64,000 bases of DNA from Natronospirillum operosum (GTDB lineage Bacteria > Pseudomonadota > Gammaproteobacteria > Pseudomonadales > Natronospirillaceae), in contig NZ_SRMF01000005.1 of NCBI RefSeq assembly GCF_004768465.1, positions 1 to 64,000 on the forward strand. The letters are read 5' to 3'. The position numbers and the translations under genes are program-made. Positions 33,743 to 43,240 of this stretch are shown piece by piece. The first letter of the stretch is position 1. The number at the start of each line of letters is the position of its first letter. The notes under the pieces were generated by a model. The model saw nothing but the letters and a program-made list of their open reading frames with translations, was not told the origin of the DNA and did no database searches.

Positions 33743-35323
33743 TCAGCGGTTCAACAGACGTGTGGATGTGTTGCGTATATCTTCCTCAAAGCTGTCGGCA
33801 TCTGCAATGACGGGGCGCAGCAGAATAATCAGCTCGGTGCGCTCATTGGTCGTGCGCTCCTGGCCCAGCAGGCGCCGCAGCCAGCCTCCGCCTTCTCCCG
33901 GCAGGCCACTGCGCAGGCTGGTGATGGAGTTCTGCAGCAGGCCGCCGATCACCACCACCTGGCCATTGTCGGCACGGATGACACTGTCTGTTTCACGGAT
34001 GGAGGAACTGGCCACCGGCAGATTGTAGGACTCGCCCTGAATGGTGAAGGTGCGGGAAGAGGCGGTCACCTGAACCACGGACGGATGCACATGCAGAATG
34101 ATCTGGTCGTCATGGGCAATCTGCGGCGTGACGTCGAGAATGATGCCGGAGAAATAGGGCTGCAGCGAGAAGTTGGGGTTGATCTGCTGCTGGCCGTCAT
34201 CACTGGTGGTGGCGACCGAGCTGACGTTGACGAACTGCTCTTCACTGCCCACCTTGATCACAGCCTTCTGATTGTTGACGGTGGAAATCCGCGGGCTGGA
34301 CAGCACCTCGACCTCGCCCTGGGTGCGCAGCGCGCTCAGAACAGAATTGAAATTGCGCAGATTCAGGCTCAGATTGAAGGCGCCTCCCAAATCAGGGTCA
34401 TTGGAACCGGTGTTGCCGGACACACCGGCGCCAATATCCAGGCCACTGACATCACCCACATCCTGGCCCAGAATGCTCCAGTCGATACCGGACTCGAAGG
34501 TATCTGACAGGCGCACCTCAAGCACCCGTGCTTCGATGATCACCTGCTGCTGCAGCGCGATCTCGGCTTCGTACAGAAAGTCGCTGATGGCCCGCAATTC
34601 GCTTGGCGGGGCCTTGACCACGATCAGTCCTGTCTGGCGATTGATGACCAGTTGTCGGTCGCCGCCCTGACCCATCATCATGCCCAGAGTACTTTCCAGC
34701 GTGCCCCAGAAATCAGTCTCGTTGCGGGTACTCAACTGGCCCTGGCTTTCGCCGCCGCCGATCTGGCTGCCGCCAATGCCGGTCGAGGACAGGCCGCTGC
34801 GCTGGATATCCAGATAGTTGACCCGGAACATCCGCGTCTGCAACTGATCACCGCTCACCCGGTAGCCGTAGTCGGTGCGCTCGAAGGCAATGCCCAACTG
34901 GTCCTGCAGTGCCTGCATCACATCGCGGATGGTGACGTCGCGCAGGCGCAGGCTGACGGTACCACTGACACTGGAGTCAAGCAGGATATTGGTTTGTGCT
35001 ACCTCGGACAGGTCGTCAAGAAACTGGGCCAGTTCTACATCGCTGGCCGCCACATCAAAGCGGTTGGTCGTCTGGGGGGCGCTGTCCAGCAGCATGGCGC
35101 CGAGTTCCGGTGGCGCGGCCGGCGCGGGTTCGCGCGCACGGGCGTCAGGCACCACTTCATCCAGCTGTGACGCCATGCGCTCAGGCGCCGACGGCGTCGA
35201 ACGAGTCTCGCGCTCCGGGCCATTGCTGCCGCTGCTGGCGCAGCCTGCCAGCAGCAACGACAATACCAGCAAGGGCAGGCCGGAACGGAGCCTGAAACTC
35301 GGGGTAGCGTAACAGGACGTCAT
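33743..35323 (-). CDS. mshL: MSHA outer-membrane secretin MshL (PilQ family)
   Basis: 526 residues. Lipoprotein-type signal (LLVLSLLLAGC), STN/N0 domain (LDDLSEVAQTNILLDSSVSG), N1-like region (TGLIVVKAPPSELRAISDFL), and the secretin core with VEVLSSPRISTVNNQKAVIKVG and the C-terminal VVVIGGLLQNSI segment. It forms the outer-membrane gate for the pilus. The start overlaps the mshK stop as ATGA. Confidence 0.95.
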   Translation of the reverse strand: MTSCYATPSFRLRSGLPLLVLSLLLAGCASSGSNGPERETRSTPSAPERMASQLDEVVPDARAREPAPAAPPELGAMLLDSAPQTTNRFDVAASDVELAQFLDDLSEVAQTNILLDSSVSGTVSLRLRDVTIRDVMQALQDQLGIAFERTDYGYRVSGDQLQTRMFRVNYLDIQRSGLSSTGIGGSQIGGGESQGQLSTRNETDFWGTLESTLGMMMGQGGDRQLVINRQTGLIVVKAPPSELRAISDFLYEAEIALQQQVIIEARVLEVRLSDTFESGIDWSILGQDVGDVSGLDIGAGVSGNTGSNDPDLGGAFNLSLNLRNFNSVLSALRTQGEVEVLSSPRISTVNNQKAVIKVGSEEQFVNVSSVATTSDDGQQQINPNFSLQPYFSGIILDVTPQIAHDDQIILHVHPSVVQVTASSRTFTIQGESYNLPVASSSIRETDSVIRADNGQVVVIGGLLQNSITSLRSGLPGEGGGWLRRLLGQERTTNERTELIILLRPVIADADSFEEDIRNTSTRLLNR

Positions 35324-35748
35324 CGAGTCTCCTCAGAGGGGTTGTCTTTCTGTGGGCGGCCTGGCGCACGCAATTCGAAAGTGGCCCGATTGCGCTGCAA
35401 CCTCAGGGTATGTGTTTCCCCATCGACGTCAAGGAGTACCTCAGCTTCTTCGATGGCAATGACCTCGGCTTCTCCCAGAGGGTCACCGACCGTCAGCCAT
35501 TGGCCATTGATCTGGGCGCGTCGAATGCTGGCCATCCGGTAGATCTGCTGCACCTGATATTGTGCCGGATCGAAGGCGGGCTCGGCCTCCGCTGCCGGCG
35601 CGCCGGGAGTGGTCGGCAGTGCATCAATGGCCTGCTGCGATGGTGTTGGTCGCATTGGGTCCGACAGCTCTTCAGCGGTCACGAAAGCGGATGCCAGGCT
35701 GGCGGCCAGCAGGGCGGCTTGCCAGTGATGATTCCGGTGTTCAGACAT
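35320..35748 (-). CDS. mshK: MSHA biogenesis protein MshK (PilP-like)
   Basis: 142 residues with an N-terminal hydrophobic segment (AALLAASLASAFVTA), the DPMRPTP motif that follows the signal in MshK/PilP-like proteins, and a small beta-domain (MASIRRAQINGQWLTVGDPLGEAEVIAIEE). A predicted periplasmic partner of the secretin. The ATG at 35748 was preferred to one six codons earlier because the later one directly precedes the basic n-region. It overlaps mshJ by 8 bp. Confidence 0.8.
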   Translation of the reverse strand: MSEHRNHHWQAALLAASLASAFVTAEELSDPMRPTPSQQAIDALPTTPGAPAAEAEPAFDPAQYQVQQIYRMASIRRAQINGQWLTVGDPLGEAEVIAIEEAEVLLDVDGETHTLRLQRNRATFELRAPGRPQKDNPSEETR

Positions 35749-36403
35749 CCAGCCAGCCCTCCGCATTGCTCAGCGTATAGAGGGTGAGGCGCAGCCGCCC
35801 GGTGGGGTAGCGGTCAATCTCGTAGTGCATGGCACGCCAATAGATCTGCCATTCGGAATTCTCGATGGCCTGAATATAGCGGGCTACCGCATTGAAGCTC
35901 CCGTCCAGTTCCATGGTCAGGCCATGGCGGTATACCGCGGTGCGGGTGCCGCCGTTGCGGCTGGTTTCACTGCGTTCGACCGGCAGTGTCTGCAGTCGGC
36001 GCAAAGTGAGGTCGTTCTGCTCTTCCAGCAGGCGCCGCAGTACGCGCACCATCTGCTCCGGCGTGATCAGGTTGTCGGTAACGGCAGCGATACTGCTGTC
36101 GGTACGGGCAATGTCCGACTGCAGTTGGTCGATACGGGCCTGCAGTTGATCCTGTTGCGGGTTGTCACGCTCGCGGCGCAGGTTGTCGATCTGCTGCCGC
36201 AATTGCTGCGCCTGTCGCTCCTGTTGCCGGATATAGTATCGATCATCGTCGCTGGGCTGCCAGCCGGTGAGTGTGCTGACCCCGATCTGGGCCACACCGA
36301 TGATGGCTGTAATGGTGATGGCGAGCATCCAGGTTTCCCGGGGCTTCAGGCGCTCCAGTTGGCTATTCAGGCGATACAGCCAGGCACGCAGATGGAGCAT
36401 CAT
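35741..36403 (-). CDS. mshJ: MSHA biogenesis protein MshJ (PilO-like)
   Basis: 220 residues: a cytoplasmic tip, one TM helix (WMLAITITAIIGVAQIGVSTL), a coiled-coil (about 55-105, Gln/Arg/Asp-rich), and a periplasmic ferredoxin-like domain. It pairs with the PilN-like protein in the inner-membrane alignment complex. It overlaps the PilN-like gene as ATGA. Confidence 0.82.
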   Translation of the reverse strand: MMLHLRAWLYRLNSQLERLKPRETWMLAITITAIIGVAQIGVSTLTGWQPSDDDRYYIRQQERQAQQLRQQIDNLRRERDNPQQDQLQARIDQLQSDIARTDSSIAAVTDNLITPEQMVRVLRRLLEEQNDLTLRRLQTLPVERSETSRNGGTRTAVYRHGLTMELDGSFNAVARYIQAIENSEWQIYWRAMHYEIDRYPTGRLRLTLYTLSNAEGWLDV

Positions 36404-37095
36404 TGCAACAGCCTCTGCAGTTCCGCTGGCAGGTCCAGCTCCAGCGGCAGGTTCAGTTCGGGGCGAGCAGACTGCTGAGGCTGCCTGGGCTCGCCCGATT
36501 CGGCCGAGCGTGTTTCCAGGACAAACCGATACTCGCCGGTGTCCGAGGTCATCCGATCCAGATCCAGAACGTCGAAACTGAGCCGGGCCGCCTCGCCTTC
36601 GCGCAGACGATCCAGGTAGCGGGGCAGCAGCTCCGCCGCCACCGCCCGGCCGCGCAGGCTGACTCTCACCTGGTCCTGCTCGGGCGGATTGTCCAGGCTG
36701 AATGCGGTCAGCCAGACGCCGTCCAGCCGCTGGGTGGACAGCGTGCGCAGGAAGGCATGATAGGAATAGGGCCGGGCACCGGTGCTGCGTTGCAGGTTGG
36801 TCAGCAACTGACGTCGTTCGGTTCGCCGCTGCTCCAGCTCACTGATCTCGGCTTCCAGGGCTTCCGTGTTCTGCAGTTGCGGATAGGCCGCTCGAAAGGC
36901 TTCCAGTTCTTCCCGGGCGCGTTCGGCATCGGCCTCCGCTGCGGCCAGGACCTGCTGGCGCTCATGGTATTGCTGCTGCTGCCACAGGGTGACCAGTACG
37001 GCCACGCAGACTGCCGCTGCCAGCAGCAGCATCAGATGGCCGGCATAGAGTCGGCGTCCGGCGGGGCGATCTGTACAGAGGTTGATCCGTTGCAC
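36400..37095 (-). CDS. PilN-like component of the MSHA alignment complex
   Basis: 231 residues. QRINLCTDRP at the N-terminus mimics the PilN motif that docks on PilM-type proteins. One TM helix (AGHLMLLLAAAVCVAVLVTLW), a coiled-coil (about 50-95), and a periplasmic domain (YHAFLRTLSTQRLDGVWLTAF) follow. The GTG at 37095 was chosen because it overlaps the mshI stop (TAGTG) and yields the PilN start; nine more upstream codons are open. Some genomes name this gene mshI2 or leave it unnamed. Confidence 0.82.
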   Translation of the reverse strand: MQRINLCTDRPAGRRLYAGHLMLLLAAAVCVAVLVTLWQQQQYHERQQVLAAAEADAERAREELEAFRAAYPQLQNTEALEAEISELEQRRTERRQLLTNLQRSTGARPYSYHAFLRTLSTQRLDGVWLTAFSLDNPPEQDQVRVSLRGRAVAAELLPRYLDRLREGEAARLSFDVLDLDRMTSDTGEYRFVLETRSAESGEPRQPQQSARPELNLPLELDLPAELQRLLQ

Positions 37096-38054
37096 TATTG
37101 GCGTCCTCCGGACCCCAGCCACTGCAAGGCCCCGCCGATGGCCAGCGCATACTGATCGTGATTCTCCAGCTCGGTTTGCGGGCCGAAGTCCAGATGATCG
37201 GACAGCGCCAGCGGGCCTGCCTGCAAGCGGAACCGGTCGCTCAGAAAGTCGAACAGGTCGTCGGGCAAGGGCTTGTCCGCCACCAGGCGAAGCTCCTGTA
37301 ATGTGCCCAGACCCAGTTGAGTCTCGAAATAGTCGAAGGAGCGCTGCAGTTCCAGAGCCAGGGTATCCCGGCGCAGGGTGTCGGGCGCCTCGAGCTGGAG
37401 GTCCTGATCCGTCATGGGTTCGGCATTATCCTGTAGAAGGTCGTCCAGTGTCACCGACAGACTGCGATTCAGACAGAGTTCACCCTGATAATTGGCATCA
37501 AGAAAGGATTGTTCATGGTCCACCTTCAATATGGCTGTCGCCGGATGCTGACTGCTGTGCTGGCTGAGCGTGCGCAGGGCGGTATCGGCCACATCAATGC
37601 TGCGCAGGCGCAGGCCAGCGCGACCGAAGGCGGTTTGTACCGGCTCGGTCTGGTCGCGGCGGGTAACCACGGCAAACGCCATGCGGCTGCGCCCGCGAAA
37701 GGCTTCAGTGGGCAGCAACAGAGTATCCACGGCAGCCTCTTCCAGCGGAAAGGAGATGATGTCCTTAACGCGCCAGCGCAGGGCAGAATGAATCTCTTCC
37801 TCGGGGACCTCCGGCACATCCACCAGCATCAGTTGGTAGTGGTCGTGCGGCAATACCCAGACCCAGGGTACATTGTGCAGGCGCAGGTCGACAGCCAACT
37901 GACGCAGGTGGCCGGCAGACAGTGCCGGCTGCGGGATCTGGCGCAACTGTTCGACTCTGGGCCGGCGTCCCGGAACAACATGGGCCAGCAGCCAGTGATC
38001 GCTTCTGGCTTCACAGCCCACAATGCCCGGGTTACTACGGAATAAACGTCTCAT
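37095..38054 (-). CDS. mshI: MSHA biogenesis protein MshI (PilM-like actin-fold)
   Basis: 319 residues with PilM-type features: VDVPEVPEEEIHSALRWRVKDIISFPLEEAAVD, a beta-rich actin-like fold, FDYFETQLGLGTLQEL, and a C-terminal AIGGAL motif. It has no TM helix and acts on the cytoplasmic face. It is the first gene of the MSHA block, divergent from trmL across 180 nt; the usual upstream mshH (csrD-like) is absent. Confidence 0.86.
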   Translation of the reverse strand: MRRLFRSNPGIVGCEARSDHWLLAHVVPGRRPRVEQLRQIPQPALSAGHLRQLAVDLRLHNVPWVWVLPHDHYQLMLVDVPEVPEEEIHSALRWRVKDIISFPLEEAAVDTLLLPTEAFRGRSRMAFAVVTRRDQTEPVQTAFGRAGLRLRSIDVADTALRTLSQHSSQHPATAILKVDHEQSFLDANYQGELCLNRSLSVTLDDLLQDNAEPMTDQDLQLEAPDTLRRDTLALELQRSFDYFETQLGLGTLQELRLVADKPLPDDLFDFLSDRFRLQAGPLALSDHLDFGPQTELENHDQYALAIGGALQWLGSGGRQ

Positions 38055-38234
38055 CGGACGCTACTGCCTCCGTTTATTGCTCTGTGTGATGTCAGGCGGG
38101 CAAATGCATGACAGACTTGCGGTACAAAAATCGGTTGGATTCCCTCTCGTTGTCTGACTGTGTTCGAGATGACAAAATCTTGACCGTTAAACCATAAACA
38201 CGCCGTTTTGGCAATAGGAGTCGCATCCGGGGTC

Positions 38235-38708
38235 ATGTTCAACCTCATTCTTTACGAGCCCGAAATTCCACCGAATACGGGCAATATTATCCGACTTTGC
38301 GCCAATACGGGCTGTTCTCTCCATTTGATCGAGCCGCTGGGCTTCCGGATGGAGGACAAGGCACTGCGCCGCGCTGGTCTCGACTACCACGAGTGGGCGC
38401 AGGTCAGGGTGCACCCCAGTTACGACGCCTTTTTGACGGCCGAAGCGCCCTTGCGTATCTGGATGCTGACCACGCGGGCCGAGCATTCCCTGTTCGAGGC
38501 CGAGCTGCAACCCGGTGACTGCTTCCTGTTCGGGCCCGAAACCCGGGGCCTGCCGGATGCCGTGCTCGGCCGACAGCGCCCCGATACCTGGCGACGCCTG
38601 CCCATGCAGCCGCAGGGGCGCAGCCTGAACCTGTCTAATGCAGCGGCCGTAGTGGCTTACGAGGCCTGGCGACAGATCGGATTCACAGCCCTGCCGCGCG
38701 GCGAATAG
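38235..38708 (+). CDS. trmL: tRNA (cytidine/uridine-2'-O)-methyltransferase TrmL
   Basis: SPOUT methyltransferase that 2'-O-methylates wobble position 34 of tRNA-Leu isoacceptors. 157 residues, identical in length to E. coli TrmL. Seen: LYEPEIPPNTGNIIRLCANTG, FLFGPETRGLP, and the knot-forming RSLNLSNAAAVVAYEAWRQ. The start at 38235 gives the exact family N-terminus. Its 3' end overlaps the convergent ubiI gene by 26 bp. Confidence 0.96.
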   Translation: MFNLILYEPEIPPNTGNIIRLCANTGCSLHLIEPLGFRMEDKALRRAGLDYHEWAQVRVHPSYDAFLTAEAPLRIWMLTTRAEHSLFEAELQPGDCFLFGPETRGLPDAVLGRQRPDTWRRLPMQPQGRSLNLSNAAAVVAYEAWRQIGFTALPRGE

Positions 38709-39915
38709 CGGCGCGCATGAGCTGCGGCTGCCGGTTGAACCAGCGCAGGCCCAGGTTGCGCAGCAGATGCAGGTCGGCGCGCGGGCTGCCGAACAGTCGC
38801 TTCAGCCCTTCCATGGCGGCCATGGTTTCCAGGTTCTCACTCTGGCGCGCGCGCTGGTAGCGGCGCAGCAACAGAGGTTCCTCCAGAGGCAGGCCCTGGG
38901 TGGCCGCAGACTGCAGGATGTCGGCCAGCGCCGCCGCGTCGCGCAGGCCCAGGTTGGCCCCCTGACCGGCCAGCGGATGAATGCTGTGCGCCGCATCACC
39001 GACCAGTGCTGCACCGGTGTGGATGTAATGCACGGCATGGCGCTGCTGCAACGGAAAATGATGCACCCTGCCGACCAGGCCTACAGCGCCCAGTCGGTGT
39101 CCCAGACCGGCAGCCAGGCGACGGGTCTGGGTGGCTGCATCTGCCGCCAGGAAGGATGTCGCTGCCGCGTCGTCCAGCGACCAGACAATGGAGCTGGCAT
39201 GTGGCATCGCCAATGGCAGGAACGCCAGTGGGCCATCGCGGTGGAAGGCCTGGCGGGCCGTCTGGCCATGGGGCAGATCATGCTCGACCGTGGCTACAAT
39301 GGCGGTCTGCTGATAGCTCCAGTCGCGGGTCTGAAAACCCAGCATGGCGCGGGTCGGCGACCGGGCGCCGTCGGCGATCAGCAGCAGGCGAGTGCTTGCT
39401 TCCCGGCCATCCTCGAGCTGAATTCGCCACCGGGGCTCGGCATCACCCTGAGACGCGGGCTCGGCCTGCTCAATGGCGGCCACGCGACAGCCGCTGAGCA
39501 GTGTCAGGTCCGGCCATTGTTCCAGTGCCGTCCAGAGCCCCTGCTCGACCACCCGGTTTTCCACGATATGACCCAGTCGGTGCAGGTCGGCGCCTTGCGG
39601 GTCAAAGACCAGTTCGCCGCTGCCTTCGGCGTCCCAGACCTGCATATGGGTGTAGGGCGAAAGTCGGTCTGCAGGCAGTGTCGGCCAGACCCCCAGCCGG
39701 GTCAGCCAGTCCTGGCTGTGCGGCGACAGGGCACTGACCCGGGCACTGAAATCTTCTGCCGAGGTCACCGGTGGCAGCGCCGCCGGGTCGGGCTGACGCG
39801 GGTCGACCAGAGCCACTTGCCAGGGCGACTGGCGCAGACCCAGCGCCAGGCTGGCACCCACCATGCCGCCGCCGATAATCAGGATGTCTGTAGACACCGG
39901 TTCCGCCAGGCTCAT
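38683..39915 (-). CDS. ubiI: FAD-dependent ubiquinone hydroxylase UbiI (VisC)-like
   Basis: 410-residue class A flavin monooxygenase. N-terminal DILIIGGGMVGASLALGL, mid DGARSPTRAMLGF, and C-terminal LVGDAAHSIHPLAGQGANLGLRDAAAL, the ubiquinone hydroxylase signature. Lies 11 bp after ubiH, the same ubiH-ubiI order as in E. coli, which favours UbiI (C5 hydroxylation) over UbiF; assignment between these paralogues is by position. Confidence 0.86.
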   Translation of the reverse strand: MSLAEPVSTDILIIGGGMVGASLALGLRQSPWQVALVDPRQPDPAALPPVTSAEDFSARVSALSPHSQDWLTRLGVWPTLPADRLSPYTHMQVWDAEGSGELVFDPQGADLHRLGHIVENRVVEQGLWTALEQWPDLTLLSGCRVAAIEQAEPASQGDAEPRWRIQLEDGREASTRLLLIADGARSPTRAMLGFQTRDWSYQQTAIVATVEHDLPHGQTARQAFHRDGPLAFLPLAMPHASSIVWSLDDAAATSFLAADAATQTRRLAAGLGHRLGAVGLVGRVHHFPLQQRHAVHYIHTGAALVGDAAHSIHPLAGQGANLGLRDAAALADILQSAATQGLPLEEPLLLRRYQRARQSENLETMAAMEGLKRLFGSPRADLHLLRNLGLRWFNRQPQLMRAAIRRAAGL

Positions 39916-39926
39916 GTCGATCTCCC

Positions 39927-41120
39927 TCAGTGATAGCCCATGGCGCGCTGCATCAGGCGGTGACGGACCCCAGGCAGTGCGTTGAGTGTCTGCAGGCCCA
40001 GACCGCGCAGGTGCGCAAGCGGGGACAGTTCCGGCGCAAACAGACTCACCAGGCCGTGACAGGCCGCAGCCACACGGGTCTGGTCAGGGCGCACGCTGTC
40101 TGCCCAGTGGCGCAGCAGGTCGGTGTCGCCGGGGTCGGTCACAGCGTTCAGGGCCTGACCCAGCGCAGTCAGTGAACGCAGATGCAGGTTGAAGCCCTGG
40201 CCAGCCACCGGGTGCAGGGTCAGGGCACCATTGCCAATGACGGCCAGTCGGGGCCGGAACTGTTCATGCAATGCATGTGCGCTCAGCGGATAGTGGGCGC
40301 GCGCGGAGAGGGCGGTGATACGGCCCTGATCAAAGCCGAAGCATTGTTCCAGTTGCTCGCGCCAGGTGGCGTCGGACCACTGTGCCGTCGCTTCACTGTG
40401 GTGGTGCGGCACCACCCAGACCACGGTCTGGCGGCGGCCGGCCAGGGGCAGCAGGGCGCGTGGCCCTTGCTTGCTGAACCGCTCATAGGCCCATCCTTCG
40501 GCAGCACGTTCGCGCTCGATATTGAGTGTGAATGCCACCTGTCGGTAGTCGTGCCGGTGACCCTGCAGGCCTAGCCGGTGCCCCAGGTCGGAACGGCCGC
40601 CGTCGGCCAGTATGACCAACTGTGCCGTCAGTTGGCTGTCGTCCTGCAGGTGCAGCCGAACATGGTCGGCTCTGGTTTCCAGATGGGCCACCTGCACCTG
40701 ATAGCGAATCTCCGCCGCCGAGCCCTGCAGCATGCGCAACAGCGCTTGCCCCAGCAGCCGGTTGGGGGCTACTGCGCCCAGGGCGGGCTCCGCATCTTCG
40801 GCTGACAGCGACGACAGACCCCAGTAGCCCTGCTGACTGACCTCTATATGCCGGATGGGACCCAGATGCTGCTCCAACGTGCTGTCGAGGCAGCCCCAGC
40901 CTGCGAGGGTTTCGAGGCTGCGCCGGTTCAGTGCCGTACCGCGGTCGTCAAGGCCGGGCGGGCCATCATTACTGGCTGGCGGCGGTGCGGCATCCAGCAG
41001 GATGGCCTGTTCCCGCCAGTACTCGGGCAGCGCGCGCAGCATGGACAGGCCGGTCATGCCGCCACCGATAATGGCAACAGCATAGTTGGGGACGGTGGTG
41101 TCGGCAGGGGCAGGGCTCAT
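39927..41120 (-). CDS. ubiH: 2-octaprenyl-6-methoxyphenyl hydroxylase UbiH-like
   Basis: About 397 residues. FAD motif AVAIIGGGMTGLSMLRAL, LDDRGTALNRRSLETL, the UbiH-type ALNIERERAAEGWAYERF strand, and VIGNGALTLHPVAGQGFNLHLRSL, where the usual GDAAH is GNGAL as in UbiH proteins. Hydroxylates C1 of the ubiquinone ring. Either ATG (41132 or 41120) is possible and neither has a clear RBS; the second is closer to family length. Confidence 0.86.
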   Translation of the reverse strand: MSPAPADTTVPNYAVAIIGGGMTGLSMLRALPEYWREQAILLDAAPPPASNDGPPGLDDRGTALNRRSLETLAGWGCLDSTLEQHLGPIRHIEVSQQGYWGLSSLSAEDAEPALGAVAPNRLLGQALLRMLQGSAAEIRYQVQVAHLETRADHVRLHLQDDSQLTAQLVILADGGRSDLGHRLGLQGHRHDYRQVAFTLNIERERAAEGWAYERFSKQGPRALLPLAGRRQTVVWVVPHHHSEATAQWSDATWREQLEQCFGFDQGRITALSARAHYPLSAHALHEQFRPRLAVIGNGALTLHPVAGQGFNLHLRSLTALGQALNAVTDPGDTDLLRHWADSVRPDQTRVAAACHGLVSLFAPELSPLAHLRGLGLQTLNALPGVRHRLMQRAMGYH

Positions 41121-41180
41121 GACCGGTAGCATAGCAACAATGCGCTATGGCGCCCATAGGAGGGGCTGCCGGACAGGCAT

Positions 41181-41207
41181 AAAAAAGCCCCGCAAAGCGG
41201 GGCTTTT
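41181..41207 (-). terminator. Intrinsic terminator of glnA
   Basis: AAAAGCCCCGC (41183-41193) and GCGGGGCTTTT (41197-41207) pair perfectly around a 3-nt loop. On the minus strand the stem is followed by a T-run (41186-41181), 23 nt after the glnA stop. The A/T ends allow bidirectional use, though no plus-strand gene ends here. Confidence 0.95.
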
Positions 41208-41229
41208 CCGGCTGTCTGTGGTACAGCAA

Positions 41230-42636
41230 TCAGACGGAGTAGTAGAGGTCGAACTCGACCGGGTGCGTAGTCATGCGCAGCCGCTCGATTTCTTCTTCCT
41301 TCAGCTCGATATAGCCGTTGATCATGTCTTCGGAGAAGACGCCACCTTCGGTCAGGAAGGCGTGATCCGCTTTCAGAGCTTCCAGAGCCTGTTCCAGCGA
41401 GCTGGCCACGGTCGGAATTTCCAGCGCTTCTTCTGCCGGCAGATCATACAGATCCTTGTCAGCCGCTTCGCCCGGGTCGATCTTGTTCTTCACGCCGTCG
41501 AGACCGGCCATCAGCAGCGCTGCGAAGGCCAGGTAGGGGTTGGCGGTCGGATCGGGAAAGCGCGTTTCGATGCGCTTGCCTTTCGGGCTGGCCACATAGG
41601 GCACACGGATGGAGGCAGAGCGGTTGCGGGCCGAGTAGGCCAGCATGACCGGTGCTTCAAAGCCGGGTACCAGACGCTTGTAGGAGTTGGTGGACGCATT
41701 GGTAAAGGCGTTCAGGGCACGGGCGTGCTTGATGATGCCGCCAATGTAGTACAGGGCTGTCTGCGACAGGCCGGAGTACTTGTCACCGGCGAACTGGTTC
41801 ACGCCGTCTTTCCAGAAAGATTGGTGAACGTGCATGCCGGAACCGTTGTCACCCACCAGCGGCTTGGGCATGAAGGTGGCTGTCTTGCCGTAGGCGTGCG
41901 CCACATTGTGCACACAGTACTTCATGATCTGTACTTCGTCAGCCTTGTTGACCAGGGTATTGAACCTGACCCCGATCTCGCACTGGCCGGCATTGCCGAC
42001 TTCGTGGTGGTGCACTTCGATGTCCAGACCCATGGCTTCCATGGCATCACACATGGCAGAACGAACATCGTACAGGCTGTCGACCGGAGGTACCGGGAAG
42101 TAGCCGCCCTTGACGCGCGGACGGTGACCCATGTTGCCGCCTTCGAACTTGTCGGCTGATGCCCAGGCGCCTTCTTCGGACTCGATGGAGTAGCCGGCAC
42201 CCTGCATGTTCACATGCCAGTTGACGCTGTCGAATACGAAGAACTCGGGTTCCGGACCAAAGAAGGCAGTGTCACCCAGGCCAGTCGACTTCAGATAGGC
42301 TTCAGCGCGCTTGGCGACTGAGCGCGGGTCGCGCTCGTAACCCTGCATGGTGGACGGCTCAACGATGTCGCAGCGCACGATGACGGTACTGTCTTCGGTG
42401 AACGGATCCATAACGGATGCGGAGTCATCAGGCATCAGAATCATGTCGGATTCATTGATGCCTTTCCAGCCGGCGATGGACGAACCATCGAACATCTGGC
42501 CGGTTTCGAAGAATTCTTCATCGACGCCCTTGGCTGGAATGGTCACATGCTGCTCTTTACCCTTGCTGTCGGTAAAGCGCAGGTCAATCCACTTGGCGTC
42601 ATTGTCTTTGATCAGTTTCAGAGTCTTCTCTGACAT
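41230..42636 (-). CDS. glnA: Glutamine synthetase type I (GSI-beta)
   Basis: ATP-dependent synthesis of glutamine from glutamate and ammonia, as a cytoplasmic dodecamer. 468 residues. Seen: [43 protein letters not shown], and the adenylylation Tyr397 in [14 protein letters not shown], so activity should be controlled by GlnE. An ATG at 42636 gives the exact MSEKTLKLI start; earlier codons belong to the leader. Expression should depend on sigma-54 and NtrC (promoter and enhancers upstream). Confidence 0.98.
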   Translation of the reverse strand: MSEKTLKLIKDNDAKWIDLRFTDSKGKEQHVTIPAKGVDEEFFETGQMFDGSSIAGWKGINESDMILMPDDSASVMDPFTEDSTVIVRCDIVEPSTMQGYERDPRSVAKRAEAYLKSTGLGDTAFFGPEPEFFVFDSVNWHVNMQGAGYSIESEEGAWASADKFEGGNMGHRPRVKGGYFPVPPVDSLYDVRSAMCDAMEAMGLDIEVHHHEVGNAGQCEIGVRFNTLVNKADEVQIMKYCVHNVAHAYGKTATFMPKPLVGDNGSGMHVHQSFWKDGVNQFAGDKYSGLSQTALYYIGGIIKHARALNAFTNASTNSYKRLVPGFEAPVMLAYSARNRSASIRVPYVASPKGKRIETRFPDPTANPYLAFAALLMAGLDGVKNKIDPGEAADKDLYDLPAEEALEIPTVASSLEQALEALKADHAFLTEGGVFSEDMINGYIELKEEEIERLRMTTHPVEFDLYYSV

Positions 42637-42737
42637 AATACAGGCCTCTCGACTGTTTGGGCCCCAGGCCGGGCCATTGACGTTACACTCCTGATGCGGC
42701 TCCCGGAAGGCTGCCTGCACCACTTGTGGGCAATCAA

Positions 42738-42753
42738 AGCAAGCGCTGTGCCA
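42738..42753 (-). promoter_or_regulatory. Sigma-54 promoter of glnA
   Basis: On the minus strand TGGCACAGCGCTTGCT contains a complete -24 TGGCAC and -12 TTGC with correct spacing (GG to GC 10 bp apart). It lies 102 nt before the glnA ATG, so transcription should begin around 42727 and give a leader of about 90 nt. Confidence 0.92.
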
Positions 42754-42952
42754 GACCTCTGGCTGAACTCTTTTTCCGCCGTTGCCGACCGCAGTTCAGG
42801 CCCGCCGACAGGCTTCGTCAGAGACCTCGGGGGCAGTGTATATGGGGTTTTCGCAAGGCATGGTCAGGACAGTGCCCGTTTTTCTCCAGCGCCAGCTCTG
42901 GCTTGCGGTCAGGGCAGAGAAACGCTTTCCGGTGCCCCTGGCTCCCTGATAT

Positions 42953-42969
42953 TGAACCATTATGGTGCA
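42953..42969. promoter_or_regulatory. NtrC enhancer site 1 upstream of glnA
   Basis: TGAACCATTATGGTGCA differs at one position from a perfect TGCACCA-N3-TGGTGCA NtrC site. It lies about 226-242 bp upstream of the inferred glnA start point. Confidence 0.85.
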
Positions 42970-42986
42970 GCCCTGCACCATGGCAA

Positions 42987-43003
42987 TGCACTGAATGGGT
43001 GCA
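42987..43003. promoter_or_regulatory. NtrC enhancer site 2 upstream of glnA
   Basis: TGCACTGAATGGGTGCA has both TGCAC and GTGCA arms complete. Its centre is 34 bp from that of site 1, about three helical turns, which suits cooperative NtrC dimers. A weaker overlapping site (TGCACCATGGCAATGCA, 42974-42990) lies between. The rest of the 604-nt space 42637-43240 shows no gene. Confidence 0.88.
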
Positions 43004-43240
43004 AGGCCCGTTGTGGCGCTCTCAGCGGGCAGAACAGGTCGGCATGGTCAGATTTTGCAGGCTCAGGCCCAGCAGGGCGCTATGGTGCGTACGGCGGTGG
43101 GAGGGGCGATCGGCATGAGTGCACTGGTTTGGTGCGTCAGAGGTCTGAGGGGGGCGGGAGGAGATCGGGGGCGGTCGGACTTGAACGGAGCGGCGGGCCC
43201 GACCTCTGGCGAGGCCGGACCTGCACGAGTAGCAGGCTTC

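Noticed and set aside
43180-43230. Terminator after secB
   Set aside because: GGCCCGACCTC and GAGGCCGGACC pair imperfectly (9 of 11) and no T-tract follows.
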